Below are positions 20,870 through 31,696 of a stretch of 64,000 bases of DNA, piece by piece. The position numbers and the translations under genes were made by a program. How positions within the stretch are numbered: the stretch's first letter is position 1; each line of letters starts with the position of its first letter. The stretch lies in NCBI GenBank assembly GCA_948144175.1, contig CANXME010002013.1:552725-616724 (forward strand). The letters run 5' to 3'. The notes below the pieces were generated by a model, which saw nothing but the letters and a program-made list of their open reading frames with translations, did no database searches and was not told the origin of the DNA. The DNA is from Closterium sp. NIES-65 (taxonomy: Eukaryota > Streptophyta > Zygnematophyceae > Desmidiales > Closteriaceae).

Positions 20870-21830
20870 TGCAGACGGCTCGGGCGGCTCGGGCGGCTCG
20901 GGCGGCTCGGACGGCTCGGGCGGCTCGGGCGGCTCGGGCGGCTCGGCGACTCGGCTGCTGGGCGGCTCGGGCGGCTCGGGCGGCTCGGCTGCTGGGGCGG
21001 CTCGGCTGCTGGGGCGGCTCGGCTGCTAGGGCGGCTCGGTTGCTGGGGCGGCTCGGCTGCTGGGGCGGCTCGGCTGGTGGGGCGGTGCAGTTGCTGGGGC
21101 GGCGAGGCCGGGAGATGCAGCTGCGGGGCCGTTAGGGGTAGTGGCGGGGCCGGTAGGTGAAGCGGCGGGGCCGTCAGGTACAGCAGCGGGGCCGGCAGGT
21201 GAGACGGCGGGGCCTGCAGATGAGGCGGCGGGGCCGGCAGGTGCAGCAGCGGGGCCGTCAGGGGTAGCGGCGGGGCCGGTAGGTGCAGTGGCGGGGCCGT
21301 CAGAGGGGACGGCGGGGCCGTTAGGTGCAGCGGCGGGGCCGTCAGAGGGGACGGCGGGGCCGTCAGGTGCAGCGGCGGGGCCGTCTGAAGCAGCGGCGAG
21401 GCCGTCTGAAGCAGCGGCGGGGCCGGCAGAGGGGACAGCGAGGCCGTCAGAGGGGACGTCGAGGCCGTTAAGTGCAGCGGCGGGGCCGGCAGAGGGGACG
21501 GCGGGGCCGTCAAGTGCAGTGGAGGGGCCGGTAGAGGGGACGGCGGGGCCGTCGCAGGCGATCGCGGGGCCGTCAGAGACGGCGCCGGCGTCGCGAGGGT
21601 CAGAGGGGGCGGCGCGCGACTGGAAAGCGGCACGCGCGACGCGGCGCGGCCGTCTAGGGGCGGCGCGACGAGGCCGCGTAGGTGGCGCGCCAAAAAAAAA
21701 ATCGCGGGCGGCTCGACGCGATCGGGCCGCCAAAGGAAAAAAAAGGCCCAGCGCGACTCGGGCTAGGGCAGAGCGCGCTCCGGGCAGGACGGAATAGTAG
21801 GTGGGCCCTAAGAACAGTTCTCACTAGGGA
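20870..21830 (-). repeat. A1 leader tandem repeats
   Basis: GC-rich arrays between the primer-binding site and gag: near gag, copies of CCGAGCCGCC; further out, roughly 15-30-bp units of the type GCCCCGCCG plus a variable part. Open frames here (minus 21733-21026 and others) are by-products of the repeats. Confidence 0.7.
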
Positions 21831-21845
21831 ACCTGCTCGATACCA

Positions 21846-21980
21846 TGATGAGATAGAGGCGAGGAATGGTTGCACTATGAAATGAAACAAGTACAAGTAC
21901 CAACCCTAATTGGGTTGTACCCCCTATGGGCTACCCCACTACAGCCTAAATATATGCATCAGTAATATAATCATCTGACA
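21846..21980 (-). repeat. A1 5' LTR
   Basis: 135 bp. On the minus strand it starts TGTCAGATGATT and ends CTCTATCTCATCA, followed by the primer-binding site. Confidence 0.9.
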
Positions 21981-21985
21981 GGAAT

Positions 21986-22014
21986 GCCTCCTCATAAAAC
22001 TTCACATCGTAACA
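21986..22014 (-). repeat. Element C 3' LTR, start
   Basis: First 29 bases of the LTR of C on the minus strand (TGTTACGATGTGAAG...). The purine tract GGGGAG lies at 22020-22015. Confidence 0.7.
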
Positions 22015-22074
22015 CTCCCCTGAGAAAACTGAAACGAGAATGAATGAACTATGAAAGAATTGGGTACAAGTACT

Positions 22075-22203
22075 TGTTAAATTTTAGAAGAGAGAAGAGG
22101 ATTGAACTAGCAAGAATGAGGATACAAATAGCAAACCCTAGAAGGGTTGTACTCGCTATAGAGCACCCCACTACAGGCTAGAGCATAAGATAACATTCTG
22201 ACA
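22075..22203 (-). repeat. Element F 3' LTR
   Basis: 129 bp; differs from the other F LTR at two positions. Confidence 0.9.
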
Positions 22204-23481
22204 CACCCCCATAGCCAAAGTGGGGTGTAATCAGCAGAGCAAGCAAAGCAGTACAAGCTCAGGGTGGATCAAAATGTCACCACACATTCTGAGCACAAGT
22301 TCAAGAAGCAATAGTTTATAGTTCACAATTATAAGCAAAGCTAGTGGTAATCACAACGGGCAAGCGAGGAGGAGGAGAGAGAGTGAGAGGAGAGGAGATA
22401 GGAGGCACCGGCTGAAGCTGCAAACACACGGGCAACAGGAGGCAGACTGGCACAGCGGCTACCGGACGAAGTCCCCGGAATACAGGAGTAACAGGCCCCG
22501 CGGCTAAAGTAGCGGCAGACGAGCAACGGACCCACGGGCGGCTGGCACAGCTGGCTACAACTGGGCTACCGGACGAAGTCCCCGGAATACAGGTGCTGCT
22601 GGCGACACGACGGCAACCTCCATGCAGCTTCCCCAAACTATCCCACTCCCCCTGGCACACACCCGCTGCTACACCGCTAACTCCACTCCCACGCACCCCC
22701 CCTAAACCCTAAACCCCAGTCTCCCACACATCCACCCCCCTCAGCGAGAGCTGCAGCAGTGGGAGACGAAGGAGGAGGAGGAGCAAAGGGAGGAATGAAG
22801 AAGTGCCACCCCCATACTTGCCACCCCCTACTTGCCACCCCCAAACCCTAACACAGGCAGGGTGGGATGGCGGGTAGGCAGGGCGGGATGGCGGCGCTCG
22901 CCCCCCTCCCCCGGCCCCCGAGGGTCGCCTCGTTAGGCGACCGGAAAAGGGGCCGGGGCGCAAGTAGGGCGGCGGGGCCGCAGGTTTAGGGCGGCGGGGC
23001 CGCGAAGTTGGGGCAGCGGGGCCGCAGGTTTAGGGCGGCGGGGCCGCGAAGTTGGGGCGGCGGGGCCGCGACAGAAGGGCGGCGTGGCTGCGACAGAAGG
23101 GCGGCAGGGCCGCGAAATGGGGCGGCGGGGCCGCGCATGTAGGGTGGCGGGGCCGCGAAATGGGGCAGCGGGGCCGCAAAGTGAGGCGGCGGAGCCGCGA
23201 CGGGTCCCCGTCGCTCGTCGCGGCGCCTCTAGAGGGCGACGCGGCGAACGACGAGGCAGAAGCCCGCCGCGCGCCTCGGAGCGCACAGCGGGCAGAGAAC
23301 CGCCGCGCGCCTCGGGGCGCATGACGGGCAGAAAACCGCCGCGCGCCTCGGGGCGCACGGCGGGCAGAAAACCGCCGCGCGCCTCGGGGCGCACGGCGGG
23401 AAGAAAAAGTTGCAGCGGAAGCGAGGAGGTGGTAACCCACCCACAGGATCGATCCAAGGGGATCGACCTGCTCTGATAGCA

Positions 23482-23610
23482 TGTTAAATTTTAGAAGAGA
23501 GAAGAGGATTGAACTAGCAATAATGAGGATACAAATAGCAAACCCTAGAAGGGTTGTACTCGCTATAGAGCACCCCACTACAGGCTAGAGCATAAGATAA
23601 CATTATGACA
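23482..23610 (-). repeat. Element F 5' LTR
   Basis: 129 bp; ends TAACA on the minus strand before the altered primer-binding site. Confidence 0.9.
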
Positions 23611-23615
23611 GTACT

Positions 23616-23694
23616 AACCCTAATTGGGTTGTACCCCATATGGGCTACCCCACTACAACCTACACAAAAGCATAAGCTATAATGTTATGATACA
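23616..23694 (-). repeat. A2 3' LTR, second part
   Basis: Continuation of the LTR that starts at 22021-22074; the junction is exact after removing F and one GTACT. Confidence 0.85.
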
Positions 23695-23906
23695 CCCCCA
23701 TAGGCAAAGTGGGGGAGAACAAGGGGTCACAAGACCAGTCAAGCAAAGCAAAGCAAAGCAAGCTCAGGGTGGATCACAACGTCACCACACATTCCAAGCA
23801 CAAGTTCAAGGCCACAAGGCCAGTTCATATGCAAGAGTAGATATATATATATAGAAGGCTAAAGAAGCAAGAGCATGTGTATATATATGTAACAGTACAA
23901 GCAAGG

Positions 23907-26900
23907 TCAAGAGGTGAGCAAGTGAGGCAAGACAGGCACAAGACCAAGCTGAGTACAAAAACGCTGATGATCACAAGGTGCAAGTGCCTTGGTGAAGATA
24001 TCAGCAGTGTTGGCCTCAGAGGCTAGGTACGCAAGACGCAGCTGACCACGCTGCTGCAGCTCACGAGCAAGGAAATAGCGAAGGGCAATGTGCTTCGTTC
24101 TGTGCTCCAGTCTCTGCTCTCGGCACAAGGCCAGCATGGCCTTGTTGTCTACGTACAGCACTGGAGGAGAACGAGGCACCTCTGCAAGGCCAGTCAGCAT
24201 GTAGGTGAGCCAGCGAAGCTCCTGTGCAGCCAGAGCCCCGGCGTAGATCTCAGCGTCACAACTGGAGCCGAGAACAGAAGACGAGCGGGTAGCACGCCAC
24301 GAAACAGAGCCGGAACCAAGGCTGAAGGTGTAACCCTGTGACGACTGCTGCGTAGTCTGGTCGTCAGCCCAAGAAGCGTCTGCGTGTCCAGTGAGGACCA
24401 CTGGACTGCGCTCTCCAAGCACTAGCCCCATGCCCGACGTACTGCACAAGTAGCGCAACACCCTCTTCGCTGCAGCCATGTGCTCCGGTCTGTGTCTCCC
24501 AGGAGCAACATAGCGTGCGAGAATGCTAAGAGGGTATGCAAGGTCAGGTCGAGTGCAGGTCATCAGGTACATGAGGCACCCAACAAGCTCTGAGTACGGG
24601 CCACTCGACTCTACGGACTCATCCGAAGGCAGAGCTGAGAGCGAGTGGCGAGTAGGCAGAGGAGTGGCCTGAGGCGAGGAGTACGTGAAGCCGAAGCGCT
24701 GAAGGACCTGCTGCACCATGTGTGACTGAGTCAAGGTAATGGTGTGGCGTGCTCTGTCCCGGGTGATCTGCAAGCCAAGGTAGCTGCGCAGTTCACCCAG
24801 GTCTGTGCACGTGTGTCTCTTCTGCAGCTCGGACTTCACGTAGGCGAGTGCAGCAGTGTCAGCTGTGGCAAAGACCAAGTTGTAGACGTACACGAGGATG
24901 TAGAACCGCGGCAGAGAGGTGTCGGTGCGCAGAAACAGCGACGGGTCAGCAGTAGAGGGAGCAAACCCAAGAGCTGCAAGCGTAGTCCTCAGTGTGTCGT
25001 GCCACTCACGCGGTGCCTGGCAAAGACCGTAGACTGGCCGCCAGAGGCTCCACTGGGTGCCAGGAGGAAAATACCCAGTGAAGCCAGGTGGGCGGCGCAG
25101 CCAGATCTCCTCGTGCAGGCTACCCTGCAAGAAAGCAGTACTGAAGTCAAGAGAGTGCAGCTCGTAGTCACGGTGAGCAGCTACGTGCAGCAGTACCCGA
25201 AGAGTGGTCATCTTCAGGGTGGGAGAGAAGGTCTGAAAGTAGTCAACTCCCTGCCGCTGACTGAAGCCACGAGCCACGTACCGCGCCTTGAAGACAGGCT
25301 GGAAACCCGGCGGCCGCTTCACCCTGAAAATCCACATGCCACTGACGATGTTCGCCCCAGGGAGGGGAACCTCGTCAACGTAGGTGCCTGTGGACTTCCA
25401 GGAAGCCATCTCTGCGTCCATAGCTGCCTGCCACTGAGAGGAGTAGTGACCCTCTATCGCCTCCGCGTAAGAGCGTGGAGTCGGGATGTCAAGTGCATCC
25501 GGGTCTCCCTCAAGGGTGAGCAGTACGGACACGAGATGAGGTGAAGCAGCAGCGAGAAACTGGAACTCCTCCTGCCTGTCCTCAAGGACGTCCGGGCCAA
25601 GGGCACACTCACCCCCGACGGACGGAGGACAGACAGACTCGAACTCAGCGACAAGACTAGCAGCGTAGTCTAGACGACAGCGAGCAGCAAAGTCGACTAG
25701 CTCAGCAATGAGAGCAGACGCAGCAGAGGACTCAAAGGAAGGGTCAGTGACGACAGTAGCAAGGAGACGCGTGATAGTAGGACTGGCAGCACGAAGAGAG
25801 TCCGACTCCGGGTCGGGAAGGGTAGGAAGAGGGGACTCAGGAGGAGAAGGCAAAGCGGCACGCAGAGGAGCAGTGGACAGACGCAGAGACATCCGGTGCG
25901 TGCCAGGGACAGGAGGAGGACGCTGACGCGAACCGCGACCACTAGTGCGAGCAGCACGGACAGGCGACGCAGGGCGAGACGCAGGCTCACGACGCTCAGC
26001 AAGACCTCTAGTAGGACCAGTGTAGGGAGAAGGAGCAGGCAGTGGGGAGGCGGGCTGTAACTGTAACTGTGACGGGACAGGCTGTGGACACTCTAAGGGA
26101 GGAGGAGAACCTGTAGAAGGCAGGAGACCAAGTACCTGCTGAAGGAGCGGAACGAAGTACGGTCGAGGCCGCGAAGTGACTCCAGACACAGCAGGGATAG
26201 CACCAGCACCCGCAGTGGCAGCACCCGCGCCAGCAGCACCTCCAGCTCCAATACCTCCAGCAACACCGTCACCAGGACCGAGAGCAGAATTCCCAACGCC
26301 GACACCCTCAGCAGCTCCAGCTCCAGACGCACCCGCCGGCCCAGCAGCTCCAGTACCGCCAGTACGAGCACCTCCAGGACCCGCGGCACCAGCACCCTCA
26401 GCAGCCGAAGAACCTCCAGCTCCAGCAGCACGCCCCCAGCGCTGGGCAAACCACTCGCGTAGCTTCTGTGGAGAGAGTGGCTCCCGCTGAGACGAAGCAC
26501 CCGGAGAACCTCCAGGCCCAGCACCGCCGGACGCCTCACACGCAGGCCCAACTCCCTCAGGCTCCACACCTCCAGGCTCAGCACCTCCAGACGTAGCACC
26601 CCCAGGCTCAGCACCTCTAGACGTAGCACCCCCAGGCGTAGCACCCCCAGGCTCAGCACCCCCAGGCTCAACACCCCCAGGCTCAGCACCCCCAGGCGCA
26701 GCACCCCCAGTCTCAGCACCCCCAGGCTCATCACGCACACGCTCATCACCCTCAGAGTCAGCACCCCCAAGCTCAGCACCCTCAGCAGCACCAGAGTCAC
26801 CAAAGACCTCGACAGGCTCGACCGCGTCTACCAGGGACACACCTGAAGGGGCCGGACCCTGAGGGGGGAGGGGGTCTACCGGGGGGGGAACTGGTACAAG

Positions 26901-28847
26901 GAAGAGCAGCGGCGGGGGGAGGGACGAAGTGCGGTAGGGGAAGAGACGGTAGTAGGGGACCGACTCGTCAAACGTGATGTCCTGGGAGGACAGAACACGG
27001 CGAGAGGTGGGGTGGTAGAACTGCCACCCTGGCGCGTCAGGGGGGAAACCCAGGAAGACGCAAGGAGCAGCACGAGGGGACAGCTTGTCCGCAGACAAGT
27101 CGCGAACAAACGCCCGAGCTCCCCAGACACGGAACGCAGACGCATCGCCAACCTTCCCCGTCCATAGCAAGGCTAGGGAGGTCTCCGGCAAGGAGACCCT
27201 GGGGTGGAGGTTGATCTGATGCGCCGCGTACCGAACCGCAAACGGCCACAGAAAATGGGGGGCAGCCGCATGCATCATGGACATACGAGCGACGTCCATG
27301 ACCATGCCAATGCGGCGCTCACCAATCCCATTTTGCTGTGGAGAGTCCGGAAGCGTGAAGGTCTGGCGGATGCCTCGTGCACGACAGTAGGCCCGCAGAA
27401 GGCCAGAGGAGAACTCTCCGCCTCTATCAGAGTGCAGACGCAGAACAGGAAAGTCCGAGCCGAAGCTCTGCCTGAGCTGGAGACGAGCTGCGCGGATCCA
27501 GTCGATCAACACCTCAGTGACATCACCCTTGCTGCGCAAGGGGAAGACTGTGGTGTAACGCGAGTAGTCGTTAACCACCAACAGGAAGTAGCGCTCGTGA
27601 CTCAGTCCACGGACGTGGGCGGGGCCCCACACGTCCAGGTGAAGCGTCTGCAGCGGGGCCTCTGTCGGAGGAAACTGGGAGGAGTGAGGGGCAGCGCGCT
27701 GCCGCCCCTTGACACAGGGGACGCAGGTAGGGCCAGGCCCCGGAGGAAGGGGAGGGAGGGACCGGGGAAGTCCAGAGACAAGGAAATGGGTGGCCATGCC
27801 TCGGAGACGAAGCAGGGAGGGGTGACCAAGGCGATGGTGCCAGAGGAGAGTCTCGTGAGACAGGAGGCGACACGAGCAGGTGGCAGACTCAGGACCAGAC
27901 CTGGACGCTGCAGCAAACACCTGACCCGACGCAGCTACCTGGCCAGACGCAGGGACAGAAGGAGACGTAGTGGTCAGTGTGTACAGGCTCGACCCCGGCC
28001 GACGAGTAAACGTGGCCAAGTGTCGGCCCGTCCGAGCGTCCGTGCAGTGGGTCACCCGCTGGCTCGCAGGAGTAAACTGGTGAACTCCCCCATCCTGAAG
28101 GTCAGCACCACTCACCAAGTTTGTAGAGAACGAGGGGAGGTAAAGACCAGACAGGGTGCCAGAGGGAGCCGCCGGACACGAGAGGACAGTGGAGAAGTGA
28201 GCAAGGACATGACCCCCTGAGGGGTCTGCCAGAGAGACCGCAACTGGCCGACCAAGCGGCGTGAGTGTGTTGCGGTCTCGAAAGAAGGAGCGAGAAGCCC
28301 CCGAGTCAAGGGTGAAGGTGAGGGAGGCTGAAGCCGACTCGGTACCTGAGAGCGCGGACTCACAAGAACCTGAGGGAGCAGACGCACTGGCACCTAGAGC
28401 AGCAGCCTCGCTAGCACCTAGAGCAGCAGCCTCACCAGTACCTGGAGTAGCAGTCTCAATGCCCGGGTCGGGCGGGAAACACCGGTAACAGTCACCCTCA
28501 TCACTTATAGTTACAGCATATATGGCAGCAAGAATAGCATCAAAGTCAAGGTCAAAGATAGCTACTCCGGCCCTAGACAACTCACCCCAGCGGGGGATCT
28601 CCGTGGCCTCCGGAAACTGGTGACTCCAAGCGTCCGTCAGGCGGCCAAAGCAGCGCTGAGTGGGGTGCGCACCTCCACACTCCTCACCCGCGCGGTCGCC
28701 GGTGCGTAGGACGTAGGTGCACGGACCAGTACCCCCACCCCGCTGGCGTGCAGCGTACCACTCACGGAGCTGCTGAGGGGGGGGGATGTCACGAGTGCGC
28801 TGCTGCTGCTGCTGGCGCTGACCACCACCGGAGCCGACCCTCTGCAA
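23907..28847 (-). CDS. A2 pol polyprotein, 1,646-codon open stretch
   Basis: The longest intact reading frame of the window. In order: a C-X13-C-X3-H-X4-C zinc-binding segment (about residues 43-67), protease LDSGASRSFF (about 180), integrase HHCC (HETLLWHHRLGH, CVPCVKG) and DDE core (DVWGPA, HSDRGGEF, NGIGERR), a linker of EPGGA-type repeats, RT (MWIFRVKRPPG, STAFLQGSLHEE, VYGLCQAPREW), RNase H (GHADASWADD, SCDAEIYAG, YVDNKAM) and the C-terminal HIALRYFLAREL. The RT active site, YVDD in sister copies, is YVYN here, so RT should be inactive although the frame is open. The first Met is internal to the polyprotein; gag lies upstream in another frame. Confidence 0.9.
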   Translation of the reverse strand: MQRVGSGGGQRQQQQQRTRDIPPPQQLREWYAARQRGGGTGPCTYVLRTGDRAGEECGGAHPTQRCFGRLTDAWSHQFPEATEIPRWGELSRAGVAIFDLDFDAILAAIYAVTISDEGDCYRCFPPDPGIETATPGTGEAAALGASEAAALGASASAPSGSCESALSGTESASASLTFTLDSGASRSFFRDRNTLTPLGRPVAVSLADPSGGHVLAHFSTVLSCPAAPSGTLSGLYLPSFSTNLVSGADLQDGGVHQFTPASQRVTHCTDARTGRHLATFTRRPGSSLYTLTTTSPSVPASGQVAASGQVFAAASRSGPESATCSCRLLSHETLLWHHRLGHPSLLRLRGMATHFLVSGLPRSLPPLPPGPGPTCVPCVKGRQRAAPHSSQFPPTEAPLQTLHLDVWGPAHVRGLSHERYFLLVVNDYSRYTTVFPLRSKGDVTEVLIDWIRAARLQLRQSFGSDFPVLRLHSDRGGEFSSGLLRAYCRARGIRQTFTLPDSPQQNGIGERRIGMVMDVARMSMMHAAAPHFLWPFAVRYAAHQINLHPRVSLPETSLALLWTGKVGDASAFRVWGARAFVRDLSADKLSPRAAPCVFLGFPPDAPGWQFYHPTSRRVLSSQDITFDESVPYYRLFPYRTSSLPPPLLFLVPVPPPVDPLPPQGPAPSGVSLVDAVEPVEVFGDSGAAEGAELGGADSEGDERVRDEPGGAETGGAAPGGAEPGGVEPGGAEPGGATPGGATSRGAEPGGATSGGAEPGGVEPEGVGPACEASGGAGPGGSPGASSQREPLSPQKLREWFAQRWGRAAGAGGSSAAEGAGAAGPGGARTGGTGAAGPAGASGAGAAEGVGVGNSALGPGDGVAGGIGAGGAAGAGAATAGAGAIPAVSGVTSRPRPYFVPLLQQVLGLLPSTGSPPPLECPQPVPSQLQLQPASPLPAPSPYTGPTRGLAERREPASRPASPVRAARTSGRGSRQRPPPVPGTHRMSLRLSTAPLRAALPSPPESPLPTLPDPESDSLRAASPTITRLLATVVTDPSFESSAASALIAELVDFAARCRLDYAASLVAEFESVCPPSVGGECALGPDVLEDRQEEFQFLAAASPHLVSVLLTLEGDPDALDIPTPRSYAEAIEGHYSSQWQAAMDAEMASWKSTGTYVDEVPLPGANIVSGMWIFRVKRPPGFQPVFKARYVARGFSQRQGVDYFQTFSPTLKMTTLRVLLHVAAHRDYELHSLDFSTAFLQGSLHEEIWLRRPPGFTGYFPPGTQWSLWRPVYGLCQAPREWHDTLRTTLAALGFAPSTADPSLFLRTDTSLPRFYILVYVYNLVFATADTAALAYVKSELQKRHTCTDLGELRSYLGLQITRDRARHTITLTQSHMVQQVLQRFGFTYSSPQATPLPTRHSLSALPSDESVESSGPYSELVGCLMYLMTCTRPDLAYPLSILARYVAPGRHRPEHMAAAKRVLRYLCSTSGMGLVLGERSPVVLTGHADASWADDQTTQQSSQGYTFSLGSGSVSWRATRSSSVLGSSCDAEIYAGALAAQELRWLTYMLTGLAEVPRSPPVLYVDNKAMLALCREQRLEHRTKHIALRYFLARELQQRGQLRLAYLASEANTADIFTKALAPCDHQRFCTQLGLVPVLPHLLTS

Positions 28848-29822
28848 AGCGCCACCCCGACCAGCTCCACCTCCTCCGCCACCGCCTCCTCCACCGCCGC
28901 CACCTCCGCCACCTCCGCTCCCACCGCCACTGCCGCCGCCTCCGCCTCTACTGCCGCCACCGACACCTCCACCCCCGCCACCACCCCCACCACCACCCCC
29001 ACCCCCTCCGCCGCCTCCACCGCCACCTCCACCGCCCTCGCTAGCTCCTCCAGCGCCCCTGCCCCGCTAGGGGTAGACGCCGCACCGAATGACTCAAGCC
29101 CAACGAGGTCGGCCGCAGCAGCAGAGGCAACAGAGGGCAAAAGGGGGGAGGGGGAACACCCCTCAAAGATGGGGGTGCGCGGGTCACCACGAGAGGCTCC
29201 TACAACGACTATGCTCTTCTCTGCTGCTAAGAGGGCCTTCTCGAGGAGGTCAACAGTGAGAGTGGTGGGACAGACTGAGAGGAAGTGGTCCCTGACTACG
29301 CGAAGGGAGTCAGGGAGATGGGTGACTATGTTGTAGAGAGTGATGTACATGGGGGGGGGGGTTCTTGGCGCAGAACTCAGCAGGAAGCGCAGCGCGGTAG
29401 CGAGTGTCACTAGTGCGGAGGTGCGTAATGAGGTCAGCGACTGTGGGAAATGCAGCAAGGTCAGGGAAGAGGTACGGTAGCATGAGGCGGCTCAGTGCAG
29501 CAGTGGCAGGGAAGGAGTAGCGTGCAACTACAGCGTCGTACAAGGTCTGAGCACTCTTGTACTGGCTAAAGTGCGCACGCTCAGAGGTAGGCAGGTGGCG
29601 ACGCACAGCAAGACGTGCAGCAGCATTGCGCGTGGCCCACTATGAGCGAAAAGTGGCGTCAGCATCAGCAGCAGGGGCATGAGAGGCACCAGAGGTGAGG
29701 TCAAAGAGAGAGAGACCGTCTGCCCTATCGCACTGTAGGAAAAGCTGCAGGTCATCTATCCAGATGTCAAAGTCAATGGCCCGACCCTCATCGTCAAAAG
29801 CAAGGACACTAGGGGTAGCCAT
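28848..29822 (-). pseudogene. A2 gag, broken
   Basis: Starts at 29822 (MATPSVLAFDDEGRAIDF). TAG at 29640 replaces the CAG of sister copies. A frameshift follows in a run of 11 C after AKN (about 29351-29361), and another frame change falls within the Gly-rich (GGGGS) tract before pol. Confidence 0.85.
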
Positions 29823-29894
29823 GAGAGCAGTAGACTAGCAGCGCGAACAGTAGGGTGAGGGCAGTGCAGTGACAGAGGCGCTGCTCTTACCGGA

Positions 29895-30840
29895 CAGGGC
29901 GGCTCGGGCGGCTCAGCTGCAGGGCGACTCGGCGGCTCGGCGCCTCGGCTGTACGGCCGCTGGGCGGTCCGGCGGCTCGCCTGCTCGGCTGCTGGGCGCC
30001 TGGCGGCTTGGCTGTAGGGCGACTCGAAGGCTCGGCGGCTCGGCTGCAGGGCGGCCCGGCGGCTCGGCGGCTCGGCTGCTTGGCTGCTGGGCGGCTAGGC
30101 GGTTCGGCTGCAGGGCGGCGCGGCGGTCGGCTGCTCGGCTGGGCGTGGCGGCTCGGGCGGCTTGGGTGGTGGGCGGCGCTGCAACAGGCTACGGCGGTTG
30201 CACCGTAGTGGTGGCGGCGGGGCCGTGAGGGGACGGCGACGAGGCCGGCAAAGGCGGCGCCGGGGCCGTAGGTAAGGGCGGCGGGGCCGCAGGTAGATGG
30301 CGGGGCCGCAGGTAGGTGGCGGGGCCAGCAGGTAGGCGCCGGGGTCGCACAGGTACGCGCCGGGGCCGCAGGTAGTCGCCGGGGCCGCAGGTAGGTGGCG
30401 GGGCCGTAGGTAGGTGGCGGGGCCAGCAGGTAGGCGCCGGGGCCGCAGGTACGGGCGGCGGGGTCGCAGGTAGGTGGCGGGGCCGCAGGTAGGTGGCGGG
30501 GCCGCAGGTAGGTGGCGAGGCCAGCAGATAGGCGCCGGGGCCGCAGGTGAGGGCGGCGTTAGGGCCGCAGGTCGTCGCGAGGGCCGCGGGGTAGGCGACG
30601 AGGCCGCAGGGCGGCGGATCGGGGCCGAGAGAGGGCGGCGCGAGGGCCGCGGGGTAGGTGATGAGGCCGCAGGGCGGCGGGTCGAGGCTAGGAAGGGCGG
30701 TGCAAGGGCCGCAAGGGAGGCGACGGGGCCGCTAGGGCCGCTGATCAGGGCCGCAAGGGCGGCGCGACTGGGTCGAGAAGGGGAGCGCAACTCGGGCTAG
30801 GGCTGAGCGCGCTCCGGGCAGGAAAAAAAAAGTCGAGTTG
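29895..30840 (-). repeat. A2 leader tandem repeats
   Basis: CCGAGCCGCC-type units near gag, then longer units of the type GCCCCGCCACCTACCTGCG on the minus strand. Non-coding. Confidence 0.7.
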
Positions 30841-30886
30841 GTGGGCCCTAGGAACAGTTCCCACGAGGGAACCTGCTCTGATACCA

Positions 30887-31017
30887 TGAGAAAACTGAAA
30901 CGAGAATGAATGAACAATGAAAGAATTGGGTACAAGTACTAACCCTAATTGGGTTGTACCCCATATGGGCTACCCCACTACAGCCTATACAAAAGCATAA
31001 GCTATTATGTTCTGACA
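30887..31017 (-). repeat. A2 5' LTR
   Basis: 131 bp, minus strand TGTCAGAACATAAT...TTTTCTCA; followed by the primer-binding site. Confidence 0.9.
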
Positions 31018-31022
31018 TCCCC

Positions 31023-31696
31023 TTCATTCCTGGGCGCGGGTGGAGCTGACTCGCTTGACTACTCCGGTGAGATCAGAGCAGTGCTTATACTGCTGACATG
31101 GCAGGCGCTTGGTGAGGAAGTCTGCTGCCATCTCGGTGGTCGGGCAGTAAGCGAGGTCCACTTTGCCTTGGTCGATTTCGTCCTTGACGAAAAAGTACCG
31201 AAGCGCGATGTGCTTCGTGCGGTTCACGAATCCTGACTTGTTCGCGATTTTGATGGCACTCTGGTTGTCGCAGTGAAGGCGAAAGGTAGGCGAGGTTGAA
31301 TTTTTGCCTCCTGCAGCAGCTCCTGCAGGTACAAGCCTTCGCGAACTGCTGCTGTCGCGGCAATGTATTCTGCTTCAGCCGATGACAGGGCAACCAGCTC
31401 CTACTTCTGGGAGTTCCAAGAGATTGGTCCAGTTGGTTCCAGGCGAAAAACAAAGCCGGTTCGTTACCGTCGATTTGCAGGATCAGCTGCGTGGTCTGCG
31501 TCCACGTAGCTGTTGAGGTTGAAGGAGTTCGTCGTCAGCGTGGAGTAGGAGAGCCCAATGTCAGGTGTGGAGATGAAGTACTGCAGGGCGCGCTCCAGGT
31601 CCAGCTGGTTCTCAGCTACTTGCTTGCGAGAGTACTGCGCCAGTTGGCTAGCGATGTACGAAAGGTCGGGTCGGCAGGTGACAGAGGCGAATAGCA
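31023..31696 (-). pseudogene. Element C RNase H, C-terminal part
   Basis: Contains TCRPDLSYIASQLAQ, YVDADHAADP, an AEAEYIAA region, RTKHIALRYFFVKDEI and MAADFLTKRLPC, typical of copia RNase H and its end, in several frames. It joins to 38888 once B and one TAGCA are removed. The stop codon precedes the purine tract. Confidence 0.8.

Larger units (their letters stand above)
16897..21980 (-). mobile_element. Element A1: copia, short-LTR family, 3' deleted
   Basis: Minus-strand member of the 130-bp-LTR copia family. The 5' LTR is at 21846-21980, the primer-binding site (TGGTATCGAGCAG on the minus strand) at 21845-21833 and a repeat-rich leader at about 20870-21830. Gag starts at 20809, and protease and integrase follow. 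The copy stops inside the linker between integrase and RT. RT, RNase H, the 3' UTR and all but the last 17 bases of the 3' LTR (16897-16913) are gone, removed by one deletion. Inserted in the 3' LTR of element C. Confidence 0.85.
22075..23610 (-). mobile_element. Element F: coding-free LTR derivative
   Basis: 1,536 bp, inserted in the 3' LTR of A2 with GTACT duplicated (22070-22074 and 23611-23615). LTRs are 22075-22203 and 23482-23610 (129 bp, two mismatches). The internal part has a GC-rich leader with repeats (about 22940-23420) and a 3' end ending in the family purine tract (TATGGGGGTG), but no gag or pol. The presumed primer-binding site reads TGCTATCAGAGCAGG on the minus strand, one base off the usual form. 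It is an internal-deletion (TRIM/LARD-like) relative of A2, B, D and E. Confidence 0.85.
22021..31017 (-). mobile_element. Element A2: copia, short-LTR family
   Basis: Nearly complete minus-strand element: 5' LTR 30887-31017, primer-binding site TGGTATCAGAGCAGG (30886-30872), repeat-rich leader about 29895-30840, gag from 29822, pol to 23907. The 3' LTR (22021-22074 plus 23616-23694) is split by element F. TCCCC is duplicated at 22016-22020 and 31018-31022. The LTR copies differ at about five positions plus a 2-base indel, more than in B, D or F, which fits an older insertion. It lies between the stop codon of element C and its 3' LTR. Confidence 0.9.

Noticed and set aside
21026-21733. 235-codon minus-strand ORF with GPA repeats in the A1 leader
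   Set aside because: It lies between the primer-binding site and gag and is produced by GC-rich tandem units. Other copies have different units and no equivalent protein.
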